Positions 54,642 through 64,000 of a stretch of 64,000 bases of DNA are shown piece by piece. Numbering within the stretch: the stretch's first letter is position 1; every line of letters begins with the position of its first letter. Below the pieces are notes generated by a model that had not been told where the DNA came from, ran no database searches, and saw only the letters and a list, made by a program, of their open reading frames with translations. The position numbers were made by a program, and so were the translations under genes. The stretch comes from an uncultured Paracoccaceae bacterium (GTDB lineage Bacteria > Pseudomonadota > Alphaproteobacteria > Rhodobacterales > Rhodobacteraceae), in the NCBI GenBank assembly GCA_943787985.1, contig CALSOO010000004.1, forward strand, positions 248,001 through 312,000, in the 5' to 3' direction.

Positions 54642-55694
54642 TCAAACAGTTTGGGCATCTCTGGCGGCCATAAAGCGGCGATAGTTGTGCATAAAGATAA
54701 GGCTTCTTGTGCTGGCGATACGCTGAACCGTGTTATCTTCGAGGTGCAGTTCAATATGTCCGCTTGGTTTTTCGTCAACGGTTTGGATTGCTGCAAAGGC
54801 GACCCAGAATGAGCGATTGATCTGAATGCCGATATCGTCGCCCAGCTTACTGACAGCTGCCCGTAGTTTTCCCCGAAGCATAACATTGCGATCTGTCATC
54901 TGAATGATCAGGTAATGATCTTCGGACTTCCTCCACAGAATGGAACATACATTGATCTTTGTTCTTGCGATCTCGATCTGCAGCGATCCCGTGTTGAACG
55001 GTTTGTCCGTTGGTTCACCGCGGTCGGGGGCAGGGGACGTGACATTCGTCTCGCTGATGGTCGCGTCCTGTTCACTCTCTTTGGCCGGCACACCGGCACC
55101 ATCACCTGATACCAACGCATTCACATCCGACTGGGGTGCCAAGTCAGGCGAAATATATGTGGGGTGTTGCGGGGCTACGAAACGGCCATGAATTATGTCA
55201 AAACAGATCAAAACAATTCCGGTTCTTATATAGAACTCCAACTTGCTCCCGAACGCGTCCTCATATGTGGCCGATAACTGGACCAATACGAATTCTATCA
55301 TATAGACGTTTGCAAACAGCATGGGCAGCAAAATTACTGGTACGCAGATGAACTTCGCATACCCTGCGTCGACAAGAACAACGTTGGCCCAAACGCCAAT
55401 CAGCAACCAAATCATCGAAGACATGAATACCGCAGCCCAAATCATCATGTGTGCAGGCAAGGCGAGCTCTACAGTTTCACTTGGTTCCATCACTGATGCA
55501 TATAGAATGACGCACAAAATCAAGAATATCATGAAAACATGATTGAGGATATATTCAGATGCCGTAGACGCGCTAGTCTCAAATGAACTTCCGTCTGAAG
55601 ACACGACACGTCTGCGTATTGTGGCTTTATCGATGTTCAAGGCTATTCTCCGCCGGATGTTAGAAATTTGCAAACCGCGCATTGAGCGAAGCAA
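54642..55694 (-). CDS. Membrane-bound LytTR-family transcriptional regulator
   Basis: 350-aa protein. Four hydrophobic helices are predicted at about 50-67, 81-104, 114-140 and 155-170. A Pro/Ser/Asp-rich linker follows (about 172-235), then a LytTR DNA-binding domain (about 235-345) with KINVCSILWRKSEDHYLIIQ, DRNVMLRGKLRAAVSKLGDD and IQINRSFWVAFAAIQTVDE. Membrane LytTR regulators sense membrane or peptide signals. It is divergent from the giant Hint/repeat protein gene (688-bp gap) and may control it. The start could also be a later Met (MRGLQISNIRRR). Confidence 0.82.
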   Translation of the reverse strand: MLRSMRGLQISNIRRRIALNIDKATIRRRVVSSDGSSFETSASTASEYILNHVFMIFLILCVILYASVMEPSETVELALPAHMMIWAAVFMSSMIWLLIGVWANVVLVDAGYAKFICVPVILLPMLFANVYMIEFVLVQLSATYEDAFGSKLEFYIRTGIVLICFDIIHGRFVAPQHPTYISPDLAPQSDVNALVSGDGAGVPAKESEQDATISETNVTSPAPDRGEPTDKPFNTGSLQIEIARTKINVCSILWRKSEDHYLIIQMTDRNVMLRGKLRAAVSKLGDDIGIQINRSFWVAFAAIQTVDEKPSGHIELHLEDNTVQRIASTRSLIFMHNYRRFMAARDAQTV

Positions 55695-56381
55695 CAGGCT
55701 TACAAGCTACTAAAACATATATTTTGGGAAGGTTAAAACGGGGTTTCCATCCTTTTGGGTGAGTATGCCGGTTTATAGCTGTGTTACCAGTCGACACGAA
55801 ACCTCACTCACGTCATATTTCGCGTTACGATTCGTCGTGAGGACGCTTTCACGACAACGGGAAACAATCTTCAAGCATTAGTTGCGCGAGATTTGCGATT
55901 TTTGTGTCGTGAATGCGGGCTTATGACGTGCCGCTAATTTTTACGACATTTCCCCAGTTGCCAACCTCACTTCATGACTCGCGACTTACTTCGCCATAAT
56001 TTTGTCCAGTATAGAAAGGCAAGTTTTCCGAAGAAACAGTCCCCTGTTCCTTTGGCGAGCATAGGTGGTGGGGGCCATCTTGCACGCGGTGAATTGCTTG
56101 TGTGCGCAACGTCTGGAGTGAAGAATGAAGCTGCCTATTTATATAAGCCCGGCACCCTGTGTGCCAACGGCGAGAAACCTGTGCCAAGAAATTTTTTCTG
56201 GCCAAGCGGGGTCTTATGATCCTGCTCCATCGCATGCGGCGCATCTGGGATCTTCTCTCCTTAGCACTTCGGCATAGCGAAACTAATTCTCAACCATCAA
56301 CAGCCAGTCGTCGATTGTTAACGCGATCCGACAAGCTGCCACACCATTTGCCTGTTGGCACAGTATAGAAAGAGTAAAACC
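55695..56381. other. Long divergent promoter region
   Basis: 687 bp with no supported gene. Short frames (for example at 55974) show no family features. The length and AT-rich stretches fit a regulated promoter region for the surface protein gene and the LytTR gene. The sequence AGTATAGAAAGAGTAAAACC before 56382 contains a weak RBS (AAAGAG). Confidence 0.45.
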
Positions 56382-59381
56382 ATGGCCGATATTCCTGGAA
56401 CAAACCGAAACGACACCCTCACTGGGACCGCTCAGGACGATACAATCACTGCCGGTACAGGCAATGATATTGTAGACGGCGGCGCTGGCAACGACTTGAT
56501 CTTTGGCGACAACGGCAACAGCGCGGGTGCTGGCACACCCAAAGCCTATGAATTGACAGGTAGCTCGGGCAGCTTTCCTGCAGGTGAGGGTGGCACATTT
56601 GTCAACTACACGGTGACTGCGACCAATGGAAACCTTGATGACCTCCCTTCGGGTATCGGAGAGATTGACGGTTCCAACTACTGGCTTGGTAATGGCGGTT
56701 AAATCGAAACCTATACCTACGCATTTGATCAGACCATCTCTGGGTTGCAGATCAATGTGAATTCTCAGGACTCGGCTGAGACCCTCGATTTCACGATCAA
56801 TGGTGTCGATGTGAACCTGAACACCTTGATTGCAAATGGTGATGTCACTGTTGTTGCAACCGGGAATGGCAGTGTCGACGCCAACGGCGACCTTGTAGGG
56901 GATGATGGGAATGTCAAAGACCTCAATGTAACCACTTTGCAGTTCAACACGCCGATTGATACAATCGCGCTTAGTTTTGATGAAACTGAATTTAAAAATG
57001 GCGTCATTCTTGAGGTTATTGCTACTGACTTTGGCCCGGAAGCACCTGCGCCGGTAGGTGGCGATGACGTAATCGAAGGCGGCGCGGGTGATGACATCAT
57101 CTATGGCGACGGCGGCAACAGCCATTCTGCTGGCGGCGAAGGTGTTCTGGGCGACACTCTTGGCGATGGTCCGGGTTCCATAGGTGGCGGTTACGATCGT
57201 GTGACCGCGTCATCCGTCTCTAATGGGAACCATTCGTTCTCCACGGACGCGTTCTATCTTGGCAATGATATTCCTGTTCTGGACGATGCGAACAGAGATG
57301 CAATCACGGGCGTTTCGTTCTCGCAGGACGGCGAGGGAACAGACCGCACCTTTGGTCTTGATGAACTGACCTTTACCGGCGGGCAGCGCTCCTTCGTTGG
57401 TCTGGTGACGGTTCAGGATTCTGATATAAGCGGCGCAAATGACCAATTTTCGTCCTCGATCAGTGGCGGATTTCAGGACACCACCGTTGTAAGCAGCGGC
57501 ACCGCCGACTTTACCATGAATGACGGTAAAGTGTTCGAAGGTATCCGTGTGAATTATGTGCGCGGCCCGGATGGTGAAACCTATATGATGCCGGACGATG
57601 GTCCGTCACCGGGTGCGCAAAACGCGTTCAAAGCCATGTTGTTTAATAACTCCTCTGGCATCAAGAGCTTTACAATTGCGACGGGGTCCGGTGACGACGC
57701 TGGCATCAACCCGATTGAAGGCAACTGGGCCGACGGTCAGTTCCTTGAAAACTCCGATGGCGACGGCGGCGATGACACGATCATTGGTGGCGAAGGCGCT
57801 GACCAGATGTTCGGCGAAGGCGGCGATGATACGTTCATCGTAAGCTCTGCTGCTGACGGCGCAGGCGATGTGATCTCTGGTGGCAATGGCCCCGATGAAA
57901 ACACCGACAACGACGTGCTTGATCTGACAGGCGCGGGTCCGGTGACGATCAATGCAACCGCAGATGCAAACGACGCAGGCGCGCAGTCCGGCACCGTGAC
58001 TTTCGAAGACGGCTCCACGCTGACCTTCGAGGGCATCGAGACGATCATTCAGGATCCCGACAACACAGCCCCAACAGCCAATGATGACGTCACAAACACC
58101 TCTGAAGGCGCTGCGGTACAAGTCAATGTTCTGGCCAATGACACCGATCCCGAAGGTGGCGATCTGGACATTCTGGGCACGCCAACGGCAGCCAATGGGA
58201 CGATCAGCGTCGACAATGAAACCGGCGAGATTACCTATACTCCAAACCCGGGTTTTGTCGGCACAGACACAATTACTTACACGACCGTGGACGAAGGCGG
58301 CCTGACCGATACGGCGACGCTGACCGTCAACGTTGCAGCGACACCAGACAGTGGCCCTGATGCGATTGACGACAATATCACAGTTTTCGAAAGCGAAGGC
58401 GCAGGCGACACGGACGGCAACGTTCTGACCAACGACCTTCAAGAGGCCGGAGAGCCGGGCCCCTACACCGGCGGTGTCGTTGAAGTGAACGGCGCGACAG
58501 GCAATGTCGGCGAATGGATCGACTTGCCCGAAGGCGGCCGCGTGCTGATCAACAGCGACGGTTCGGTCGATTTCGACGCCAATGGCGACTTCGAAGAATT
58601 GAACGACGGCGAGAGCGAAAACGTCACGATTGACTACTGCATCCAGACGACCAGCGCTTCGTCATCTGGCGCCAACCCCGGCGAAGGTCCGACGATCAAT
58701 GTCGGCACCACTCTGACCAATCTGGTAACGATAGGTGGTACTGGGGCGGAAACCTTTGCAGTCGGCGGTGACGGCGATCTGATCGGTGGCACGGCAATCT
58801 CTGTGACGGGCAACCTCCTGCCGCCCCTGTTTTTTGGCAATGACAACGACACACTCGATATCTCGGGCGCTGTGGCGCAAGGCTGGACTCCGACAGAGCT
58901 GATCAGGCTTCCCGACCAGCCGCTGATCGGGAATGGCTTCTCCGGCAGCGTCGTGCTGACCAAAGACGGCGAGTTGCCGGTCACAATCACCTACCTCGAG
59001 ATCGAGAATTTCGTAGGCTTCGACAACGTTACCGAAAAAGACGACGCCACACTGACCATCACGGTTCAGGGCGAAAACGACGCCCCAGTGGCCGACAATG
59101 ATTCAGCAACAACGGACTTTGAGACACAGGTCACGATTGATGTCTTGGCCAATGACACAGACGCGGACAACCCGCAGTCTGACCTGACGATCCTTGGCAC
59201 CCCCACTGTTGATCCTGCTCAAGGTACGGTTGCGGTTGTGAACGGCGAACTCGTCTTTACCCCTGCTGAGGGTTTCGCTGGTGACGCGACGATCACTTAC
59301 GTGGTCTCTGACGGTGCCAGCACGGACTCGGCCCAAGTGGTTGTCACCGTAGGCGAAGACCCGACGCCCATCGACGGCACC

Positions 59382-59570
59382 GTTGACGGCGAAGAGACTG
59401 GCGAAGACATGGGTCTTGGCTATGACGATGCGGATGGTCCGACAGACGGCGGCGGTGATATCATCACGAACGGGGATGATGTGATCGAAGGCAACGGTGG
59501 CAATGACACCATCGACGGCGCAGATGGCAACGACACGATCGACGGCGGGGCGGATGACGACCTGATCACC
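59382..59570 (+). repeat. 189-bp internal repeat, copy 1
   Basis: Encodes VDGEETGEDMGLGYDDADGP onward into the Ca-binding repeats. It is nearly identical to 60501-60689, exactly 1119 bp (373 codons) downstream, so the reading frame is kept. Confidence 0.9.
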
Positions 59571-60500
59571 GCTGGCGATGGCGAAGATTCCATCATTGGC
59601 GGCACGGGTTCCGACACGCTGGTTGGCGGCGCAGGTGATGACATCCTTGAGGGTGGCGTTGGTGACGATGACATCGCAGTTGGCGGTGGTGATGTGGCGT
59701 TTGGCGGCACAGGCGATGATGTGTTCACGGTTGATCCAACGGACACAAACCCCGACGTTGCAGTCACAATAGACGGTGGCGCGGACGGCACAGATAACAG
59801 CCCTGACGGCACAGAGAATGGCGACGAGGGCGATGTCCTTGATCTGTCTGGTCTGACCGATGGCGTTGATATCGTCTTTGGCGCGGACCCTGAGGATGGC
59901 ACGGTTGACGGGCTTGATGCCGACGGCAAGCCGGACATCACTTTTGAGGATATCGAGAAGGTTGTGGCGACGGACCAAGACGACACCATCAACGGCTTTA
60001 TCGCGACCACGCCTTTGGATGTGGATGCGGGCGACGGGCAGGATGACATTCTTGGCGGCACCGGCGACGATACCATCGACGCAGGCGCAGGCGCTGACAC
60101 CATCGACGGCGGCGCAGGGGACGACACCATTAACCTTGGTGAAGATCCGGCCAACCCCGGCAATCTGGACGGCGATGTGGACACAGTTGTCCTTGGACCA
60201 GATGATAGCGATGACGTGGTCGAGAACTTCGACGCGCCAACGCTGGACGCCAATGGCGATCCGGTTGGTCCGAACGATTTGCTTGATGTGTCCGGCCTGA
60301 CGGACCCAATCACAGGTGATCCCGTGACAACAGACGATGTTGTTGTGTCTGAGAACCCCGACGGCGACCCTGTCCTGACCTTCCCGAATGGGGAAAGCGT
60401 GACCTTGCCGGGTGTTGACCCTGCACAGTTCACCGACCCCGCAACGCAAGAAGACGCGTTGAAAGCCATCGGCATTCCAGGTCCAGCAGCGGATGGGATT

Positions 60501-60689
60501 GTGGACGGCGAAGAGACCGGCGAGGACATGGGCCTTGGCTATGACGATGCGGATGGTCCGACAGACGGCGGCGGTGATATCATCACGAGCGGGGATGATG
60601 TGATCGAAGGCAACGGTGGCAATGACACCATCGACGGCGCAGATGGCAACGATACCATCGACGGCGGCGCGGATGACGACTCGATCACC
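60501..60689 (+). repeat. 189-bp internal repeat, copy 2
   Basis: Second copy of the unit at 59382-59570, with a few substitutions (for example Asn to Ser in IITSGDD). It points to segmental duplication inside the surface protein gene. Confidence 0.9.
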
Positions 60690-62335
60690 GGTGGCGATGG
60701 CAATGACAGCGTGTTGGGGGGGGCTGGCGACGATGTCATCGACACGTCTGGTCCGACCGATCTCGGCGCTGGTATCGGGTTGCCAGACTCGGGTTACCCT
60801 GGTGTGTTCCCGGGAGATTTAGATCCGAACAACGATAAAGACACAGTCGACGGTGGGACCGGCAATGATGTCATCACCACAGGCGACGATGCCGATGTTA
60901 TCACAGGCGGAACCGGCAGCGACACTATCGACGGTGGGATCGACAGCGACACCATCGACGGCGGTGACGACGGCGACCGGATTGTTGGCGGCGAAGGCGC
61001 GGATGATATCCTCGGCGGCGGCGGTGACGATACGATCTTTGCCGGCAACGACCCTGATCTTGGTCTCGACATCTACAACCTTGAAGATGACGGAACCAAT
61101 CCGCTTGGAGATGACCTGAACGAAGACAACGGCAAAGACACCGTCTCTGGTGGCGAAGGCAATGACTTCATCTCCGGTGCGGATGACGATGATCTGCTGA
61201 TGGGTGATGAAGGCAACGACACCATTGACGGTGGCATTGACGACGACACAATCATGGGCGGCACAGGTGACGACAGTCTGCTTGGTGGTCAGGGCGATGA
61301 CAGTATTGACGGCGGCGCCGGCGATGACCTGATCGACGGTGGCATCGGCAATGACAGTTTGCTGGGTGGCGATGATCGCGATACGTTTGTCAATGTAAAC
61401 GCGAACGACACCATCGACGGTGGAGCGGGGGGCGATGACTTTGACACGCTCGACCTGACTGGCTCTGCCCCGACGGGTGGATCGCTGAATGTCGTGATCA
61501 CCGGGCCTGATCCAGATGGCAACGGGACGGACGGGTTTGTCCAATACTTCGATGCAGACGGGAATGACGCAGGTCAGCTCGCTTTCACCAATATCGAAGA
61601 TGTCATCGCTTGGTTCACGCCGGGCACCATGATTGCCACAGCCAAAGGCGAGCGTCTGGTTGAAGAGTTGCAAGCGGGGGATCGCATTATCACCCGTGAC
61701 AATGGCTTCCAGGAAATCGCATGGGTTGGTGCAAAGCAAATGTCTGCCGTAGAATTGGCCCAACGTCCAAATCTGAAGCCAGTGTTTGTGAAAGCCGGTT
61801 CCTTTGGAGAGGGTCTTCCAGAACGCGACATGATGTTGTCTCCGAACCACAAGGTTCTTTTGGCCAACGATAAGGCGGAGCTTTTCTTTGATGAGCGTGA
61901 AGTCCTCGTTGCGGCGAAACATCTGATTGGCAAGCCGGGCATTCAACAAGTGGACGTCGCACAGACGACCTATATCCACTTCATGTTTGAACGCCACGAG
62001 GTCGTTTTGTCAGATGGAGCATGGACCGAGAGCTTCCATCCAGGTGACTATTCGATCAACGGTATGGATGAAGCTTCACGTGCGGAAATCCTGGCCTTGT
62101 TCCCAGAACTGGCGACCAAGGAAGGTCTAAAGGACTATCGTCTCGCGCGCACCGAGTTGAAGAAACGGGAAGCACAATTGATGATCTAACACAGGATACG
62201 GCCGCAGCGCTTTTCGGGGTGGTGCGGCCGGCAGCAACGCAGTGGCAAGCGCATCTTGAGGATGTATCAATATTTTGTTGAATCTTGTCATTGCAAACGA
62301 ACGTAGGTTTCGACCCCCAGTTGGCAACCTACCAG

Positions 62336-62380
62336 GCCGAGGCGCATCCCAGACCATGCGCCTCGGCTGCGTTCGTTTTG
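62336..62380 (+). terminator. Terminator hairpin after the Hint/repeat protein gene
   Basis: GCCGAGGCGCAT and ATGCGCCTCGGC form a perfect 12-bp stem with an 8-nt loop, followed by TGCGTTCGTTTT. It lies between two convergent genes and may serve both. Confidence 0.8.
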
Positions 62381-62439
62381 AAAACCTCTGATCACTGTCT
62401 CACTTTTGCTTATGTTGTGCAAAGCTGCCCTAAAGGGAC

Positions 62440-63312
62440 CTAAAGCCGACTGGCGCTGGCCCTGATATATTGCAACATGGCCTGAACCTTTTCGGTCCGG
62501 TGAAGGTCAACGTGGGTCACGATCCATCCCGTGACGTTCCAATCAGGATTTGATGGCAGCACTGCAGTCAATTTCCCGCGTTCTTGCGCCTCGGCATCGC
62601 CGATAAATCCCAAACCTACGCCTGCAATGACGGCCTCGGACGCGACCCTGATGTCATGTGATGACATGGCAATCATCTCGGGTTTTATATGGTCGTTGAT
62701 CCACGCTCCAAAGGGCAGTCGTTCGCGCGGGAAGTCCGGCAAAACAAAGGTGTGACCCGTGAAATCAGTGCCCTGATCCGGTAGGCCGTGTCGCGCGATA
62801 TACCTGTCATGGGCATAAAGGTTAAAACCAACATTGCCGAACGGGGTGACCACATAATCAGGGTGATTGGGTTTCGAGCCTGCCCTCAAGGCAATATGCG
62901 CCTCGCCGTATTCCAGTTTTGCGAGGTCGTCGCCGACGTCAACATGGACAACGCAATGCGGGTTCTGTGCGCGAAACTGACGGATCGCCCCCATCAACAA
63001 TCCGGCAAAGGGCGCGAGGATCGTCAGTTTGATTTCACCCTCGATCTGGGCTTTGCCGCCTTGCACACGCCCCGCCAGATCATTGATCAGTTCTTCGGTC
63101 TTTTGCGCAACCCGCAACACATCCTGCCCGACATCCGTAAGGGCATAGCCACGGGCATGGCGGATAAAGATGGTTCCACCAATTTCGGCCTCCAAGGCAT
63201 CTATGTGGCGGTTGACCGTGGCGCGGTGAAATCCGAGGGTTTGTGCCGCTGCGCTAACCGTCCCGAGTTTGGCAACCCAATAGGCCGTGCGCAATTCTGT
63301 CCATTTGTCCAT
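62440..63312 (-). CDS. LysR-family transcriptional regulator
   Basis: 290-aa regulator from MDKWTELRTAYWVAKLGTVS at 63312; the frame extends 70 codons upstream without homology and over the DoxX gene. The HTH has AAAQTLGFHRATVNRHIDAL and EAEIGGTIFIRHARGYALTD. The effector domain includes FAGLLMGAIRQFRAQNPHCV and HIALRAGSKPNHPDYVVTPF. It is divergent from the DoxX-like and luciferase-like genes, which it may control. Confidence 0.9.
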   Translation of the reverse strand: MDKWTELRTAYWVAKLGTVSAAAQTLGFHRATVNRHIDALEAEIGGTIFIRHARGYALTDVGQDVLRVAQKTEELINDLAGRVQGGKAQIEGEIKLTILAPFAGLLMGAIRQFRAQNPHCVVHVDVGDDLAKLEYGEAHIALRAGSKPNHPDYVVTPFGNVGFNLYAHDRYIARHGLPDQGTDFTGHTFVLPDFPRERLPFGAWINDHIKPEMIAMSSHDIRVASEAVIAGVGLGFIGDAEAQERGKLTAVLPSNPDWNVTGWIVTHVDLHRTEKVQAMLQYIRASASRL

Positions 63313-63424
63313 TGGCTCTATGCCTAATTTTCGCGCATAACCCGTTCGATAACGCGCATTGAGGAGCATTTTGCAGCAAACTATGTCCGGTGTGACCTTA
63401 ACAATCAAGACTAGGATTAGCTTC

Positions 63425-63787
63425 GTGAAATATATCTCCATTGGCCTTCGTGCCCTTCTTACACTGGCTTTCGTTGGTGCTGGGCTGGCGAAGCTCGCTG
63501 GCGTTGACATGATGGTCGCCACTTATGACGCCATCGGTGTGGGACAATGGTTCCGCTATGTGACTGGCATTATCGAAGTGGGAGCCGCTGTTTTGCTTTG
63601 GCTGCCCCGCCGTCAGGTTCTTGCCGCAGCCATGCTGGGGGGCACCATGGTTGGTGCGGTCTTGGCGCATCTGTTAATCCTTGGCGCAGCTGAAGGGGTT
63701 CCTGCGGTGATCCTTGGTTTGATCTGTGCGGCTGTGATTTATGTGCACCGTGACCAGATCAACGAAACACTAGGACGGCCCGCTTAA
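63425..63787 (+). CDS. DoxX-like family membrane protein
   Basis: 120-aa four-helix membrane protein of the DoxX-like group. It reads KYISIGLRALLTLAFVGAGL, AKLAGVDMMVATYDAIGVGQ, WFRYVTGIIEVGAAVLLWLP and a last helix ending VIYVHRDQINETL. I place the start at the GTG at 63425 (AGGATTAGCTTC upstream); an ATG at 63383 in the same frame is an alternative. It precedes a luciferase-like monooxygenase gene by 38 bp, so they are probably cotranscribed. Confidence 0.85.
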   Translation: MKYISIGLRALLTLAFVGAGLAKLAGVDMMVATYDAIGVGQWFRYVTGIIEVGAAVLLWLPRRQVLAAAMLGGTMVGAVLAHLLILGAAEGVPAVILGLICAAVIYVHRDQINETLGRPA

Positions 63788-63825
63788 GCGGACCTTCCAA
63801 CCCATCCGAACGGAAAGGACAGCAC

Positions 63826-64000
63826 ATGGAAATCGGTATCGACAGTTTCGCGGCCTTCTTGCCTGAAGTAGAAAACCAAGCATTCGTGCCAGCAGCCCAA
63901 CGGATGGCCGATCTTTTGGCGGAAGTGGAAACCGCCGATCGCGTGGGCCTTGATGCTTTCGGGATCGGTGAACATCACCGGTCCGAGTTTCTAGACTCTG
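63826..64000 (+). CDS. Luciferase-like (LLM) flavin-dependent monooxygenase, 5' part
   Basis: The gene runs off the window. The first 58 codons read MEIGIDSFAAFLPEVENQAF, MADLLAEVETADRVGLDAFG and IGEHHRSEF; the last is the EHH motif typical of bacterial luciferase-like oxidoreductases. The ATG at 63826 follows GGAAAGGAC. The substrate cannot be judged from this part. Confidence 0.88.
   Translation, partial: MEIGIDSFAAFLPEVENQAFVPAAQRMADLLAEVETADRVGLDAFGIGEHHRSEFLDS

Larger units (their letters stand above)
56382..62189 (+). pseudogene. Giant Ca-binding-repeat protein with Ig-like and Hint domains, premature TAA
   Basis: A single frame of 1935 codons, interrupted by TAA at 56700-56702 (codon 107). 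It opens with MADIPGTNRNDTLTGTAQDD and GGxGxD-type Ca-binding repeats. Two cadherin/Ig-like modules follow (about 58060-58345, VNVLANDTDPEGGDLDILGT; about 59090-59350, IDVLANDTDADNPQSDLTIL). Many degenerate repeats (GNDTIDGGADDD) then run to 61440, and a C-terminal Hint_2 domain lies at about 61600-62189 (FTPGTMIATAKGERLVEELQ, MMLSPNHKVLLANDKAELFF, YIHFMFERHEVVLSDGAWTE). The expected Hint nucleophile Cys is Trp (codon 1744). The product would be a secreted surface protein. The downstream part could only be made by readthrough or reinitiation at 56745. Confidence 0.88.

Noticed and set aside
59460..61400. CRISPR-like periodic repeats
   Set aside because: The periodicity is codon-level (GNDTIDGG repeats) with no constant direct repeat and spacer structure.
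57606..61997. Long minus-strand open frames (up to 448 codons) opposite the repeat protein gene
   Set aside because: They mirror the biased GGxGxD-repeat codons, have no family motifs, and shift with the repeats; they are shadows of the plus-strand gene.

Overview
The window looks like an IS-rich chromosomal segment of a marine Rhodobacteraceae (Roseobacter-group alphaproteobacterium). The clues are a GcrA cell-cycle regulator, MeaB, the psd-pssA-pmtA phospholipid block, roseobacter-style argD-argF, Hint/RTX-like surface proteins, and many IS remnants and broken genes. The IS load and pseudogene number recall Octadecabacter-like genomes; that is an inference from memory, not a search result.

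Layout. 0.1-19.4 kb is mostly core genome: a chemoreceptor with a small secreted partner, gcrA, an EamA exporter, argD-argF, a PanE-type reductase, gnd, a frameshifted hrpB, meaB, a DUF2855 protein, rpmB, a PCu(A)C copper chaperone with a Cys-rich partner, a LysR/nitrilase pair, and infA-maf-rng-yacG. 19.5-22.7 kb is an IS junkyard (IS66, IS21 and IS3 scraps and an intact IS110-family transposase) around a tRNA-Phe. 22.8-30.2 kb is a 3-hydroxyproline uptake and catabolism locus: a proline-racemase-fold dehydratase, a polar amino acid ABC transporter, a GntR regulator, an ornithine-cyclodeaminase-family reductase and an aconitase-X dehydratase, arranged divergently around an 18-bp palindrome. 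30.6-36.0 kb holds a complete IS30 element, a tyrosine recombinase, a truncated Lrp/AsnC gene, a two-gene accessory module whose first gene carries an amber stop, and IS1182 and IS21 scraps. 36.5-38.3 kb is psd, pssA and a truncated pmtA, followed by a complete IS1380 element with 5-bp target duplications.

40.3-48.6 kb is the most unusual part: a tightly packed, unrecognised biosynthetic-looking operon. It encodes an SGNH hydrolase, a 709-aa protein whose C-terminus looks like a haem-oxygenase-like diiron oxidase, a NodU/TobZ-type carbamoyltransferase, a 51-aa membrane peptide, a class III aminotransferase, a DapA-family lyase and a LysE-type exporter. Together these suggest synthesis, carbamoylation and export of a modified amino acid or amine. 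Three of the seven genes carry an inactivating lesion (amber codon, frameshift, 7-bp duplication), so the pathway appears to be decaying in this strain. 48.7-54.3 kb is a GntR-controlled spermidine/putrescine-type ABC transporter ending in an Asp/Glu/hydantoin racemase-family gene. 54.6-62.2 kb has a membrane LytTR regulator divergent from a giant Hint/GGxGxD-repeat protein gene with a premature TAA. 62.4-64 kb has a LysR gene, a DoxX-like gene and the start of a luciferase-like monooxygenase.

All functional calls come from reading motifs and gene order; no database search was run.
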